Positions 42,909-51,752 of a DNA stretch of 64,000 nucleotides are shown one piece after another. The DNA is from Kitasatospora sp. NBC_01287 (lineage in GTDB: Bacteria > Actinomycetota > Actinomycetes > Streptomycetales > Streptomycetaceae), in contig NZ_JAPEPB010000001.1 of assembly GCF_026340565.1 (NCBI RefSeq), positions 8,096,001 through 8,160,000 of the forward strand, written 5' to 3'. The notes under the pieces were generated by a model that saw only the letters and a list, made by a program, of their open reading frames with translations, searched no databases and was not told the origin of the DNA. The translations under genes and the position numbers were made by a program. The stretch's first letter is position 1. The number at the start of each line of letters is the position of its first letter.

Positions 42909-43860
42909 GGCACCGCCCGCACCGGGCGGCAGCGCCTCAACAGCCGGCACCTCCTCGCGGGCCGGCGGCGCCTCAACAGCCCGCGCAGCCGCCCCCGTTG
43001 CCGCACAGGTTGCCGCCCCCGCGGCGGCCGCCATCGGCGCCGGGCCCGACCTGGTGGTCCGCCCCGACCTCACGGTCCGCCCCTCGATCGAGGAACTGCG
43101 CGCCGTGATCCACCCGGCGGGCATGCTGCAGCGCCGCAGCGCCGAACACTGGGCCGGCCGCCTCTACATGCGCGGCGTCTCGCTGCGGATCACCCGGATC
43201 CTGTCCACGGTCACCGCGATCACGCCCAACGGGCTGACCTACCTGATGATGGCCACCGGCATCCTGGCCGGCGCCGGGCTGCTCGTTCCCGGCCTGGCCG
43301 GCGCCGTCGCCGGGGCGCTGCTGATCCAGCTCTACCTGCTGCTCGACTGCGTGGACGGCGAGGTGGCCCGCTGGCGTCGGCAGACCTCGCTGACCGGTGT
43401 CTACCTCGACCGGGTCGGCCACTACATGTCGGAGGCCGCGCTGCTGACCGGCCTGGGCCTGCGCGGCGCGGACCTGCTGCACCGCGCCGGGAGCGCCGCG
43501 CACTGGGAGTGGGCCTTCCTCGGTGCCCTGGCCGCGCTCGGCGCGATCCTGATCAAGTCGGAGACCGACCTGGTGGACGTGGCCCGGGCCCGCAGCGGAC
43601 TGACCGCCGTCGAGGACAGTGCCTCGGTGCCGCGCTCGGCGGGCGTGGCCAGGGCCCGCCGGGTCGCCTCCCTGCTGAAGTTCCACCGGCTGGTGGGCGC
43701 GGTCGAGGCCTCGCTGCTCATCCTGGCGGCCGGGATCGCCGACCAGGCGCACGGCGGCCTCCTCTTCACCCGTCTCGCGATCGTGGTGCTCGCCGCCATC
43801 GCGATGCTCCAGACCGTGCTCCACCTGCTCAGCATCGTCCTCTCCAGCAGGCTCCGGTGA
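42886..43860 (+). CDS. CDP-alcohol phosphotransferase with D-to-H change
   Basis: 324 aa from ATG 42886, overlapping the previous gene by 23 bp. After a disordered Pro/Ala N-terminus come membrane helices and the family motif: D154, D157, G158, A161, R162, G171, D175, but the fourth acid expected four residues after D175 is H179. At least four helices follow. The family transfers a phosphoalcohol from CDP to an acceptor alcohol in the membrane. The His at the position of the presumed catalytic base is unusual and may define a subfamily. The acceptor is unknown. Confidence 0.85.
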   Translation: MSKPSTAEAPPAPGGSASTAGTSSRAGGASTARAAAPVAAQVAAPAAAAIGAGPDLVVRPDLTVRPSIEELRAVIHPAGMLQRRSAEHWAGRLYMRGVSLRITRILSTVTAITPNGLTYLMMATGILAGAGLLVPGLAGAVAGALLIQLYLLLDCVDGEVARWRRQTSLTGVYLDRVGHYMSEAALLTGLGLRGADLLHRAGSAAHWEWAFLGALAALGAILIKSETDLVDVARARSGLTAVEDSASVPRSAGVARARRVASLLKFHRLVGAVEASLLILAAGIADQAHGGLLFTRLAIVVLAAIAMLQTVLHLLSIVLSSRLR

Positions 43861-43862
43861 AC

Positions 43863-44804
43863 ATGACCACTGATCACGCCAGCGACCCCGCTGTCGACGC
43901 CACCAACGACCCCGCCACCAAGGCCGACACCTTCCGCCTGGGTGCCGTCATCATCACCATGGGCAACCGCCCGGCCGAGCTGAACGCGCTGATCGACTCG
44001 GTGCTGGCGCAGCAGGGCCAGGCCGTCCAACTGGCCGTGGTCGGCAACGGCGCCCCGCTGCCGCCGCTGCCCGCCGGGGTGCGTGCCGTCGAACTGCCGG
44101 AGAACCTCGGCATCCCTGGCGGGCGCAACGTGGGCATCGAGCTCTTCGGCCCCGACGCCCGCGAGGTGGACGCCGTCCTCTTCCTGGACGACGACGGCCG
44201 GCTGCCGCTGACCGACTCGGCGAAGCTGCTGCGCGAGGCCTTCACCGCCGACCCGGGGCTCGGCATCGTCAGCTTCCGGATCGCCGATCCGGATACCGGC
44301 GCCACCCAGCGCCGGCACGTACCGCGGCTGCGCGCCGCCGACCCGTTGCGCTCCTCCCGGGTCACCACGTTCCTCGGCGGTGCCAGCGCCGTCCGGTCGG
44401 AGGTGTTCGAGCAGGCCGGGCAGCTGCCCGGTGTCTTCTTCTACGCCCATGAGGAGACCGACTTCGCGTGGCGGGCGCTGGATGCCGGGTGGTCGATCGA
44501 CTACCGGGCGGACATCGTGCTGCACCACCCCGCCACCTCGCCCGCCCGGCACGCCGCGTACTTCCACAACGTGGCGCGCAACCGGGTGTGGCTGGCCCGA
44601 CGGAACCTTCCGGCCCCGTTGGTGCCTCTCTACCTGAGTACCTGGATCCTGCTCACCCTGGCCCGCCGTCCCGCCCCGGAGGCGCGCAAGGCCTGGTGGG
44701 GCGGGTTCCGGGAGGGCTGGCGCACACCGTGCGGTGAGCGGCGCCCGATGCGATGGCGTACTGTATGGCGATTGACCAGGTTGGGCAGACCGCCGGTCAT
44801 CTGA
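43863..44804 (+). CDS. Family 2 glycosyltransferase
   Basis: 313 aa from ATG 43863; GTG 43857, which overlaps the previous stop, is also possible. GT-A fold: GAVIITMGNRPAELNALIDSVLAQ, NLGIPGGRNVGIE, metal-binding LFLDDDGRL, and HEETDFAWRALDAGW near the C-terminus, where the base lies. Two short hydrophobic stretches at the end (LVPLYLSTWILLTLA) suggest membrane contact. It probably adds a sugar to the lipid or polymer made by this operon; rhamnosyl- and galactofuranosyltransferases have this layout. Confidence 0.85.
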   Translation: MTTDHASDPAVDATNDPATKADTFRLGAVIITMGNRPAELNALIDSVLAQQGQAVQLAVVGNGAPLPPLPAGVRAVELPENLGIPGGRNVGIELFGPDAREVDAVLFLDDDGRLPLTDSAKLLREAFTADPGLGIVSFRIADPDTGATQRRHVPRLRAADPLRSSRVTTFLGGASAVRSEVFEQAGQLPGVFFYAHEETDFAWRALDAGWSIDYRADIVLHHPATSPARHAAYFHNVARNRVWLARRNLPAPLVPLYLSTWILLTLARRPAPEARKAWWGGFREGWRTPCGERRPMRWRTVWRLTRLGRPPVI

Positions 44805-44929
44805 TCACTCGGTGGCGGACACCACGCCGCCATCCGGCCCCCCTGTGATCCGCTTGGATCTCCCCGCCGAGAGCCCCGGCGCCTGCCCCCCGGCCAGCAG
44901 CCGGACTTCCGAGCCCGTGAAGGACGAAT

Positions 44930-45868
44930 GTGTCGACAGTGACTGAACCGATCAACCTCTCACTACCTGGGGGTGTTGACACCGGACTGACCCCGAAGCA
45001 GCTCGCCGACAAGTACGGCCTGAGCGTGAGCGGCGCCCGCCCAGGGCTCTTCGCCTACACCAAGCAGTTGTGGGGGCGCCGACACTTCATCGTCGCCTTC
45101 GCGACCGCGCGGCTGGTGGCGCAGTACACCACGGCGAAGATGGGCCAGATCTGGCAGGTCGTCACGCCGCTGCTGAACTGCGCGGTGTTCTACCTGGTCT
45201 TCGGCGTCATCCTGAGCGGCAACAACACCCCGAAGTACATCCCGTGGCTGTGCGTCGGTGTCTTCATCTTCCAGTTCATCCAGAGTGCCATCCAGTCCGG
45301 CACCGGGGCGATCTCGTACAACCTCGGGCTGATCCGCGCGCTGCACTTCCCGCGGGCCTGCATGCCGATCGCCTTCACGGTCATCCAGCTCCAGCAGCTG
45401 CTGATCTCGATGGTCGTGCTGGTCGCCATCGTGCTGTCCAACAACCTGATGCCCGGGCTGACCTGGTTCCAGGTGATCCCGACGCTGATCCTGCTCTCCT
45501 TCTTCAACACCGGTCTCGCGCTGGTCTTCGCCCGGATCGGCGCCAAGACCAGTGACGTCTCCCAGTTGATGCCGTTCCTGCTGCGCACCTGGATGTACCT
45601 GTCCGGCGTCATGTACACCATCTCGGACCACGTCAAGAACTGGCCGCACTGGGTGCAGATGATCGCCCAGGCCAACCCTGCCTCCGTGTACATGGAGCTG
45701 GTGCGGCACGCGATGATCCCGAGCATCTACAGCAAGCACAAGTACCCCAGTAATCACCTGACCATGCCGCCGCACATCTGGGCGATGGCCACGGGCTGGG
45801 CTGTCGTGGCCTTCGTGATCGGCTATGTGTTCTTCTGGAAGGCCGAAGAGGAGTACGGACGTGGCTGA
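44930..45868 (+). CDS. ABC-2 type exporter permease (Wzm/TagG-like)
   Basis: 312 aa from GTG 44930. An N-terminal cytoplasmic part (LFAYTKQLWGRRHFIVAFATARLVAQY) precedes six membrane helices, with VTPLLNCAVFYLVFGVIL, QFIQSAIQSG and FLLRTWMYLSGVMYTI typical of O-antigen and teichoic acid exporters. It would export the glycolipid or glycopolymer built by the preceding enzymes. It overlaps the ATPase gene by 8 bp. Confidence 0.9.
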   Translation: MSTVTEPINLSLPGGVDTGLTPKQLADKYGLSVSGARPGLFAYTKQLWGRRHFIVAFATARLVAQYTTAKMGQIWQVVTPLLNCAVFYLVFGVILSGNNTPKYIPWLCVGVFIFQFIQSAIQSGTGAISYNLGLIRALHFPRACMPIAFTVIQLQQLLISMVVLVAIVLSNNLMPGLTWFQVIPTLILLSFFNTGLALVFARIGAKTSDVSQLMPFLLRTWMYLSGVMYTISDHVKNWPHWVQMIAQANPASVYMELVRHAMIPSIYSKHKYPSNHLTMPPHIWAMATGWAVVAFVIGYVFFWKAEEEYGRG

Positions 45869-46721
45869 CACCATCACGAAGTCCGATGAGGAGATGACCA
45901 AGGAGGAGCGGGCTGCAGCCCGCCGGGAGCGTGACGTCCGCGCGGTCGAGGCCGCCAAGGAGACCCGCACCCCCACCGTGGTCGTCGACGACGTGCACAT
46001 CGTCTACAAGGTGCACGGCGCCTCCGCCGGCAAGGGCAGCGCCACCTCGGCTCTCTCCCGCCTGATCTCCCGCAAGCGCTCGCCCGCGATCACCGAGGTG
46101 CACGCGGTGCGCGGCGTCAGCTTCACCGCGTACAAGGGTGAGGCGGTCGGCCTGATCGGCTCCAACGGCTCGGGCAAGTCGACCCTGCTGTCGGCGATCG
46201 CCGGCCTGCTGCCGACCGAGAAGGGCGGCATTTACACGCACGGCCAGCCCTCGCTGCTCGGCGTGAACGCGGCCCTGATGGACGACCTGACCGGTGAGCG
46301 CAACGTGGTGCTCGGCTGCCTGGCGATGGGCATGAGCCCGGCCCAGGTGAAGGAGCGCTACCCGAACATCGTCGACTTCTCGGGCATCAACGAGAAGGGC
46401 GAGTTCATCAACCTGCCCATGCGCACCTACTCCTCCGGTATGGCCGCCCGCCTGCGCTTCTCCATCGCGGCGGCCAAGACCCATGACGTGCTGCTGATCG
46501 ACGAGGCCCTGTCCACCGGTGACCAGGCCTTCCAGCGCCGCAGCGAGGCCCGCATCCGTGAGCTGCGCAAGGAGGCCGGTACGGTCTTCCTGGTCAGCCA
46601 CAACAACAACGCGATCCGGGACACCTGCGAGCGGACCGTCTGGATCGAGACCGGCAAGCTGATCATGGACGGTCCGACCGACGAGGTCGTCGGCATGTAC
46701 GAGCGCGGCGAGCGCCCGTAG
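45861..46721 (+). CDS. ABC exporter ATPase (Wzt/TagH-like)
   Basis: 286 aa from GTG 45861. Walker A GSNGSGKST (100-108), signature YSSGMAARL, Walker B DVLLIDEALSTGD and LVSHNNNAI are intact. The N-terminus is charged; the domain starts at VVVDDVHIVYKVHG. No C-terminal carbohydrate-binding domain is present, so it is of the TagH short type. It energises the permease. A hairpin terminator follows. Confidence 0.92.
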   Translation: MADTITKSDEEMTKEERAAARRERDVRAVEAAKETRTPTVVVDDVHIVYKVHGASAGKGSATSALSRLISRKRSPAITEVHAVRGVSFTAYKGEAVGLIGSNGSGKSTLLSAIAGLLPTEKGGIYTHGQPSLLGVNAALMDDLTGERNVVLGCLAMGMSPAQVKERYPNIVDFSGINEKGEFINLPMRTYSSGMAARLRFSIAAAKTHDVLLIDEALSTGDQAFQRRSEARIRELRKEAGTVFLVSHNNNAIRDTCERTVWIETGKLIMDGPTDEVVGMYERGERP

Positions 46722-46742
46722 GGCCGCACCGTAGCCGGCCCG

Positions 46743-46789
46743 CAGAGCCGGTGTCCGAAAACGCGCGAGCGTTTCGGGCACCGGCTCTG
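46743..46789 (+). terminator. Terminator of the export operon
   Basis: CAGAGCCGGTG...CCGAAAACG pairs with CGTTTCGG...CACCGGCTCTG, with one internal T/C mismatch, 21 bp after the stop. It ends the six-gene operon. Confidence 0.75.
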
Positions 46790-47036
46790 GCATTGTTGCC
46801 CTCGGCAACGAGGTGATCCTCCGGCTCCCATCGGGGGCCGGCCTCGGCGCGTGCCCTGCGTTCACGCCCCCGCGTGTGCGCCGGGAGGGTGAGGGGGGTC
46901 GGCGCGCCGGGGGGTGGTCTTTTCGGCGAGCGGCCGGAAGTGAAAGGCTGAGGGCCGGGAGCGGCCCAGCCTGCGGGGGAGCGTGTCCGAATCAGGTCCA
47001 TGGTCAGCACCGGTGTAGAACGGGGGAGTGACGGCA
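46790..47036 (+). promoter_or_regulatory. Upstream region of the hopanoid operon
   Basis: No gene is supported between the terminator and hpnC. GTCTTTTCGGCGAGCGGCCGGAAGTGAAAG (46917-46947, read in two parts) is the AT-richest part and may hold the promoter. Boxes cannot be assigned. Confidence 0.3.
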
Positions 47037-48011
47037 GTGACGACTTCGGCTCAGTTCTCGGCGCGGCCGGGCAGTGGCGGAGCGGGCGATCCCGACCAGG
47101 GGGAGACACTGGCCAAGGCGGCCCGGGAGAACTTCCCGGTCGCGCCCGGCTTCCTGCCCGCCGCCTGGCGCGACGACCTGATGGCCGTCTACGGCTTCGC
47201 CCGCCTGGTGGACGACGCGGGTGACGGCGACCTCGCCGATCCCGCGGCCACCGCCGCGCTGCTCGGCGCACCCGCGCACGGCGGTGACGAGACCGCCTTC
47301 CGGCTCGGCCTGCTCGACGCGCTGGAGCGCGACCTGGACCGCGCCTTCGAGGCCGCGCTGCCCGCGGCCCTGCCGGGTGCCGTCGGCGCCGAGCCCCCGC
47401 GCCACCCGCTGCTGGGCGCCCTGGTCCCGCTGATCGGTCGGCACGCCGTCACGCCCGAGCCGTTCCGCCGCCTGATCCAGGCCAACCGGGTGGACCAGAC
47501 CACCACCCGGTACCCGACCTTCGACAGTCTGGTCGGCTACTGCACGCTGTCCGCCGACCCGGTCGGCCGCCTGGTGCTCGCGCTCGCCGACGTCGCGACG
47601 CCGGAGCGGATCGAGCTCTCGGACGCGGTCTGCACCGCGCTCCAGGTGATCGAGCACCTGCAGGACGTGGCCGAGGACTTCGCCCGAGGTCGCGTGTACC
47701 TCCCGGCCGAGGACCTGGCGAGGTTCGGCGTCACCGAGGCCGACCTGGCCGCCCCGACCGCCGGTGGCGGGGTGCGCGAACTGATCGCCTTCGAGGCGGC
47801 CCGGGCGCGGACCCTGCTCGATCACGGCGCGCCGCTGGTGGGTACGGTTCGGGGGAGGCTTCGACTTCTCCTGGCGGGATTCACCGCGGGTGGGTACGCG
47901 GCCCTGGCGGCCATCGAGGCCGCCGGGTACGACGTGCTGGCCCAGCAGCCGAAGCCCGACAAGCGCCGCCTCGCGATGAAGGCGGCGGCCATCTTCGCGA
48001 AGGGAAGGTGA
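47037..48011 (+). CDS. hpnC: Squalene synthase subunit HpnC
   Basis: 324 aa from GTG 47037, chosen because GGGGGAG ends 8 bases upstream; GTG 47028 overlaps that site. It belongs to the trans-isoprenyl diphosphate synthase family: ENFPVAPGFLP, YGFARLVDDAGD (first Asp-rich motif), and ALQVIEHLQDVAEDF (second). In the HpnCDE route HpnC converts presqualene diphosphate to hydroxysqualene. First gene of the operon; the stop overlaps hpnD. Confidence 0.93.
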   Translation: MTTSAQFSARPGSGGAGDPDQGETLAKAARENFPVAPGFLPAAWRDDLMAVYGFARLVDDAGDGDLADPAATAALLGAPAHGGDETAFRLGLLDALERDLDRAFEAALPAALPGAVGAEPPRHPLLGALVPLIGRHAVTPEPFRRLIQANRVDQTTTRYPTFDSLVGYCTLSADPVGRLVLALADVATPERIELSDAVCTALQVIEHLQDVAEDFARGRVYLPAEDLARFGVTEADLAAPTAGGGVRELIAFEAARARTLLDHGAPLVGTVRGRLRLLLAGFTAGGYAALAAIEAAGYDVLAQQPKPDKRRLAMKAAAIFAKGR

Positions 48012-48910
48012 ACGCCCGAGTGGCGGCATCACCACTGGCGTCGGCACCGGTCATGGCGGCGTACCGGTACTGCGAGGCGGTCACCGCCCTGCAGGCCCGC
48101 AACTTCAGCTATGGGATCCGGCTGCTCCCCGAGTCCAAGCGCCTGGCCATGTCCGCGCTCTACGCGCTGGCCCGCCGGGTCGACGACATCGGCGACGGCG
48201 AGCTGTCCGCCGAGCGCAAGCAGGAGCAGCTGCTCGCCACCCGTGCCCTGCTGGACGAGGTCCGGGCCGGCGCGGTGACCGAGGAGGACACCGATCCGAT
48301 CAAGGTGGCTCTGGCGGACGCCGCGCGGCGGTTCCCGATCCCGCTGGACGCCTTCGACGAGCTGATCGACGGCGTCGAGATGGACCTGCGCGGCGAGGAG
48401 TACCGGACCTTCGAGGACCTCAAGGTCTACTGCCGCTGCGTGGCGGGCTCGATCGGCCGGCTCTCGCTGGGCGTGTACGGCTGCGCGGACCCCAAGCGCG
48501 GTGCCGAGTACGCGGACACCCTGGGCCTGGCGCTGCAGCTCACCAACATCCTGCGCGACCTGCGCGAGGACGCGGTCAACGGCCGCACCTACCTGCCCGC
48601 CGAGGACCTGGCCAGGTTCGGCTGCGAGCAGGGCTTCGCCTCGGCGGTGCCGCCGGCCGGCGCCGACTTCACCGGCCTGGTGGCCTTCGAGGCCCGGCGC
48701 GCCCAGGGGTACTTCGAGGAGGGCCTGCGGCTGCTGCCGATGCTGGACCGCCGCAGCCGTGCCTGTACCGCCGCGATGGCCGGCATCTACCACCGGCTGC
48801 TCGCGCGGATCGCCGCCGAGCCCGAGTCGGTGCTGCGCGGCCGGGTCTCGCTGCCGGGCTGGGAGAAGGCGTACGTCGCGCTCTCCGGCCTGGCCGGAGG
48901 ACGTTCTTGA
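48008..48910 (+). CDS. hpnD: Presqualene diphosphate synthase HpnD
   Basis: 300 aa from GTG 48008 (GTGA overlap). It condenses two farnesyl diphosphates to presqualene diphosphate. Motifs: NFSYGIRLLPESKR, YALARRVDDIGDG (first Asp-rich), GVEMDLRGEEYRTFEDL, and LTNILRDLREDA (second). Length is normal. The gap to hpnE is 160 bp, the longest early in the operon. Confidence 0.94.
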   Translation: MNARVAASPLASAPVMAAYRYCEAVTALQARNFSYGIRLLPESKRLAMSALYALARRVDDIGDGELSAERKQEQLLATRALLDEVRAGAVTEEDTDPIKVALADAARRFPIPLDAFDELIDGVEMDLRGEEYRTFEDLKVYCRCVAGSIGRLSLGVYGCADPKRGAEYADTLGLALQLTNILRDLREDAVNGRTYLPAEDLARFGCEQGFASAVPPAGADFTGLVAFEARRAQGYFEEGLRLLPMLDRRSRACTAAMAGIYHRLLARIAAEPESVLRGRVSLPGWEKAYVALSGLAGGRS

Positions 48911-49070
48911 ACCCGTCCGACCCCCCATCAGCCGCCGGCGACGGGGAATCAGCGAGAAGGTCGGCAGCGTTGTTGTTGCGGGTGTTGTGCGTGGGACAGG
49001 TGCGCACTCAGGTGAACGGTGCCGCGGCACCGGTGGCCCGGGTGTCCGGAGCGGTCAGCGGGGAGGTGCG

Positions 49071-50540
49071 ATGAGTGCGGTGAGCGGGCCGAAGGTGACC
49101 GGGCCGAGCAGGCCGGGCGAGCAGGCGGGCCGGCCCGCCGCGGTGGTGGTCGGCGGCGGACTGGCCGGCCTGACCGCCGCGCTCCGGCTGGCCGAGGCCG
49201 ACCACCGGGTGACCCTGGTCGAGGCCCGCCCCCGGCTGGGCGGGCTGGCCTTCTCGTTCCGCCGCGGCGAGCTGACCGTGGACAACGGGCAGCACGTCTT
49301 CCTGCGCTGCTGCACCGCCTACCGCGGCCTCGTCGAGCGCCTCGGGGCCACCGACCAGGTCACGATCCAGCCCCGGCTCGACGTGCCGGTGCTCGCGGTG
49401 CACGGGGAGCGGCGACGGCTCGGCCGGCTGAGCCGGGCCGGGCTGCCCGTCCCGCTGCACCTGGCCGCCAGCCTGGCGACCTATCCGCACCTGGGCCCGC
49501 TGGACCGGCTTCGGGTGGTGCGCGGCGCGCTCGCGCTGCAGCGCCTGGACCTCGCCGACCCGGCGCTGGACCAGGTTTCCTTCGGCGCCTGGCTGCGCGC
49601 GCACGGCCAGAACGAGCGCACGCTGGCCGCCCTGTGGGACCTGGTCGGCGTGGCCACCCTGAACGCCCGGGCCGACGAGGTCTCGCTGGCGCTGGCCGCG
49701 ATGGTCTTCAAGACCGGGCTGCTCACCGACCCCGGGGCCAGCGACATCGGCGCCGCCGCCGTCCCGCTCGGTGCCCTGCACCACGACGCGGCGCTCGCCG
49801 CGCTGGAGCGCGCGGGCGTCGAGGTGCGGCTGCGCGCCAAGGTGGTCGAGCTCAAGTCGGTCTCGGCCGCCGTCGGACCGCCGCACGCGCTGCGGCTGGA
49901 GAGCGGCGAGCTGCTCAGCGCCGACACCGTGGTGCTGGCCGGCGCCCAGGACACGGCCGCCGCCCTGCTGCCGCCCGAGGCGATCGAGGGGCAGCACCGG
50001 CTCGCCGAGCTGGGCACCGCGCCGATCCTGAACGTGCACGTGGTCTACGACCGCACGGTGCTGCGCCGCCCGTTCTTCGCCGCGCTCGACTCCCCGGTGC
50101 AGTGGGTCTTCGATCGGACGCCGCACTCCGGTCTCGCCGGCTCCGAGCTCGCCAGGACCCGCCCCGGTGCCCAGTACCTGGCACTGTCGCAGTCCGCGGT
50201 GCGCGAGGAGATCGACCTGCCGGTCGCCGAGCTGCGGGAGCGCTACCTGCCGGAGCTGGAGCGCCTGCTGCCCGCCGCCCGCGGCGCCGAGGTGCTCGAC
50301 TTCTTCGTCACCCGCGAGCGCACCGCCACCTTCGACCCGGCGCCCGGCACCGCGGCGCTGCGGCCGGCGGCCGCCACCAGGATCCCCGGCCTGCTGCTGG
50401 CCGGTTCGTGGACCGCCACCGGCTGGCCCGCGACCATGGAGAGCGCCGTGCGCAGCGGCCACGCCGCCGCCGACGCCGCGCTGCGCGCCGCGGGGGTCCG
50501 GGTCCCGGTGGACCGCGGCGACGGGCGGTGGCCCCGATGA
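49071..50540 (+). CDS. hpnE: Hydroxysqualene dehydroxylase HpnE
   Basis: 489 aa; ATG with GGGGAGG upstream, while the open frame runs back into hpnD. FAD-dependent amine oxidase/phytoene desaturase fold: VVVGGGLAGLTAALRLAEADHRVTLVE (dinucleotide fold), PRLGGLAFSF, VDNGQHVFLRCC, and C-terminal GLLLAGSWTATGWPATMESAVRSG. It reduces hydroxysqualene to squalene. Its stop overlaps the next ATG. Confidence 0.94.
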   Translation: MSAVSGPKVTGPSRPGEQAGRPAAVVVGGGLAGLTAALRLAEADHRVTLVEARPRLGGLAFSFRRGELTVDNGQHVFLRCCTAYRGLVERLGATDQVTIQPRLDVPVLAVHGERRRLGRLSRAGLPVPLHLAASLATYPHLGPLDRLRVVRGALALQRLDLADPALDQVSFGAWLRAHGQNERTLAALWDLVGVATLNARADEVSLALAAMVFKTGLLTDPGASDIGAAAVPLGALHHDAALAALERAGVEVRLRAKVVELKSVSAAVGPPHALRLESGELLSADTVVLAGAQDTAAALLPPEAIEGQHRLAELGTAPILNVHVVYDRTVLRRPFFAALDSPVQWVFDRTPHSGLAGSELARTRPGAQYLALSQSAVREEIDLPVAELRERYLPELERLLPAARGAEVLDFFVTRERTATFDPAPGTAALRPAAATRIPGLLLAGSWTATGWPATMESAVRSGHAAADAALRAAGVRVPVDRGDGRWPR

Positions 50541-51745
50541 GCGCGCCGCAGGCAGCCCCGCCCGCCCCAGCGGGCCCGGCGGGCCGTTCAGCGGCTCACC
50601 CCACCAGCACCGACCCCAGCACAACGGCCCACGGAGAGGGAACACACGTGGAGGCACGCCCCAGCACGGCCGCGGGAGCCACGGCCCAGGCCGAGCCCGT
50701 CTCGGTACCCGAGCTGCTGGCCAGAGGCCGCACGCTCTGCACCCCGCCGCTGCGCGCGGCGATCGCGCGGCTGGCGCCTCCGATGGACGCGGTCGCCGCC
50801 TACCACTTCGGCTGGACCGACCGGGCCGGCAACCCCACCGCGGGTGACGGTGGCAAGGCGGTCCGCCCGGCCCTGGCACTGCTCTCGGCGGAGGCGGCGG
50901 GTGCCGACGCATCTGCCGGAGTACCGGGTGCGGTGGCCGTTGAGCTGGTGCACAACTTCTCGCTCCTGCATGATGATCTGATGGACGGTGACGAGACCCG
51001 CAGGCACCGGGCCACCGCTTGGACGGTCTTCGGCCCGGCCCAGGCCATCCTGGTCGGTGACGCGCTGGCCACTCTCGGCACCGAGGTCCTGCTCGACTCC
51101 GCGCTCCCCTCCAAGGGTCATTCGGCGACCGCCGCCGACGCGGCCCGCGCCGTGCGGCTGCTCACCACCGCCACCCGCAAGCTGATCGACGGCCAGGCCC
51201 AGGACCTCTCCTTCGAGCACCGCGACGTCGTCACCGTCGAGGAGTGCCTGGCGATGGAGGGCAACAAGACCGGCGCCCTGCTGGCCGCGGCCTCCGCCGT
51301 CGGCGCGGTGCTGGCCGGCGCCGACGACCGCACCGCCGACGCGCTGGAGCGCTACGGGCACCACCTGGGCCTGGCCTTCCAGGCCGTCGACGACCTGCTC
51401 GGCATCTGGGGCGCCACCGAGGTCACCGGCAAGCCGCACTGGGGGGACCTGCGCCAGCGCAAGAAGTCGCTGCCGGTCGCCGCCGCGCTGGCCGAGGGCG
51501 GGACGGCCTCGCGCCGGCTGGCCGAGCTGCTCGCCGACCCGCACGGCCGCGGCGAGGAGTCCGAGGAGGTGCTCGCCGGGCGCGCCGCGCTGATCGAGCA
51601 GGCGGGGGGCCGTGCCTGGACCCAGGAGGAGGCCCGCCGCCAGCACACGACCGCCCTCGCCGCACTGGACGAGGTATCGATGGCCGACGAGGTGCGCGAA
51701 CGCTTCGTCGCCCTCGCCGAATTCGTGGTGGTACGAGAGAGGTGA
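50537..51745 (+). CDS. Polyprenyl (farnesyl-type) diphosphate synthase
   Basis: 402 aa from ATG 50537 (ATGA overlap). GTG 50648 has a better site (GGAGAGGGAA) and would remove a disordered Pro/Ala/Thr N-terminus, leaving 365 aa, closer to the family length. First Asp-rich motif LLHDDLMDGDETRR, KTG in EGNKTGALL, and second motif AFQAVDDLLGIWG are intact. It should supply farnesyl diphosphate for HpnD. Product length cannot be read from the sequence with certainty. Confidence 0.9.
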   Translation: MSAPQAAPPAPAGPAGRSAAHPTSTDPSTTAHGEGTHVEARPSTAAGATAQAEPVSVPELLARGRTLCTPPLRAAIARLAPPMDAVAAYHFGWTDRAGNPTAGDGGKAVRPALALLSAEAAGADASAGVPGAVAVELVHNFSLLHDDLMDGDETRRHRATAWTVFGPAQAILVGDALATLGTEVLLDSALPSKGHSATAADAARAVRLLTTATRKLIDGQAQDLSFEHRDVVTVEECLAMEGNKTGALLAAASAVGAVLAGADDRTADALERYGHHLGLAFQAVDDLLGIWGATEVTGKPHWGDLRQRKKSLPVAAALAEGGTASRRLAELLADPHGRGEESEEVLAGRAALIEQAGGRAWTQEEARRQHTTALAALDEVSMADEVRERFVALAEFVVVRER

Positions 51746-51752
51746 CATCAAG

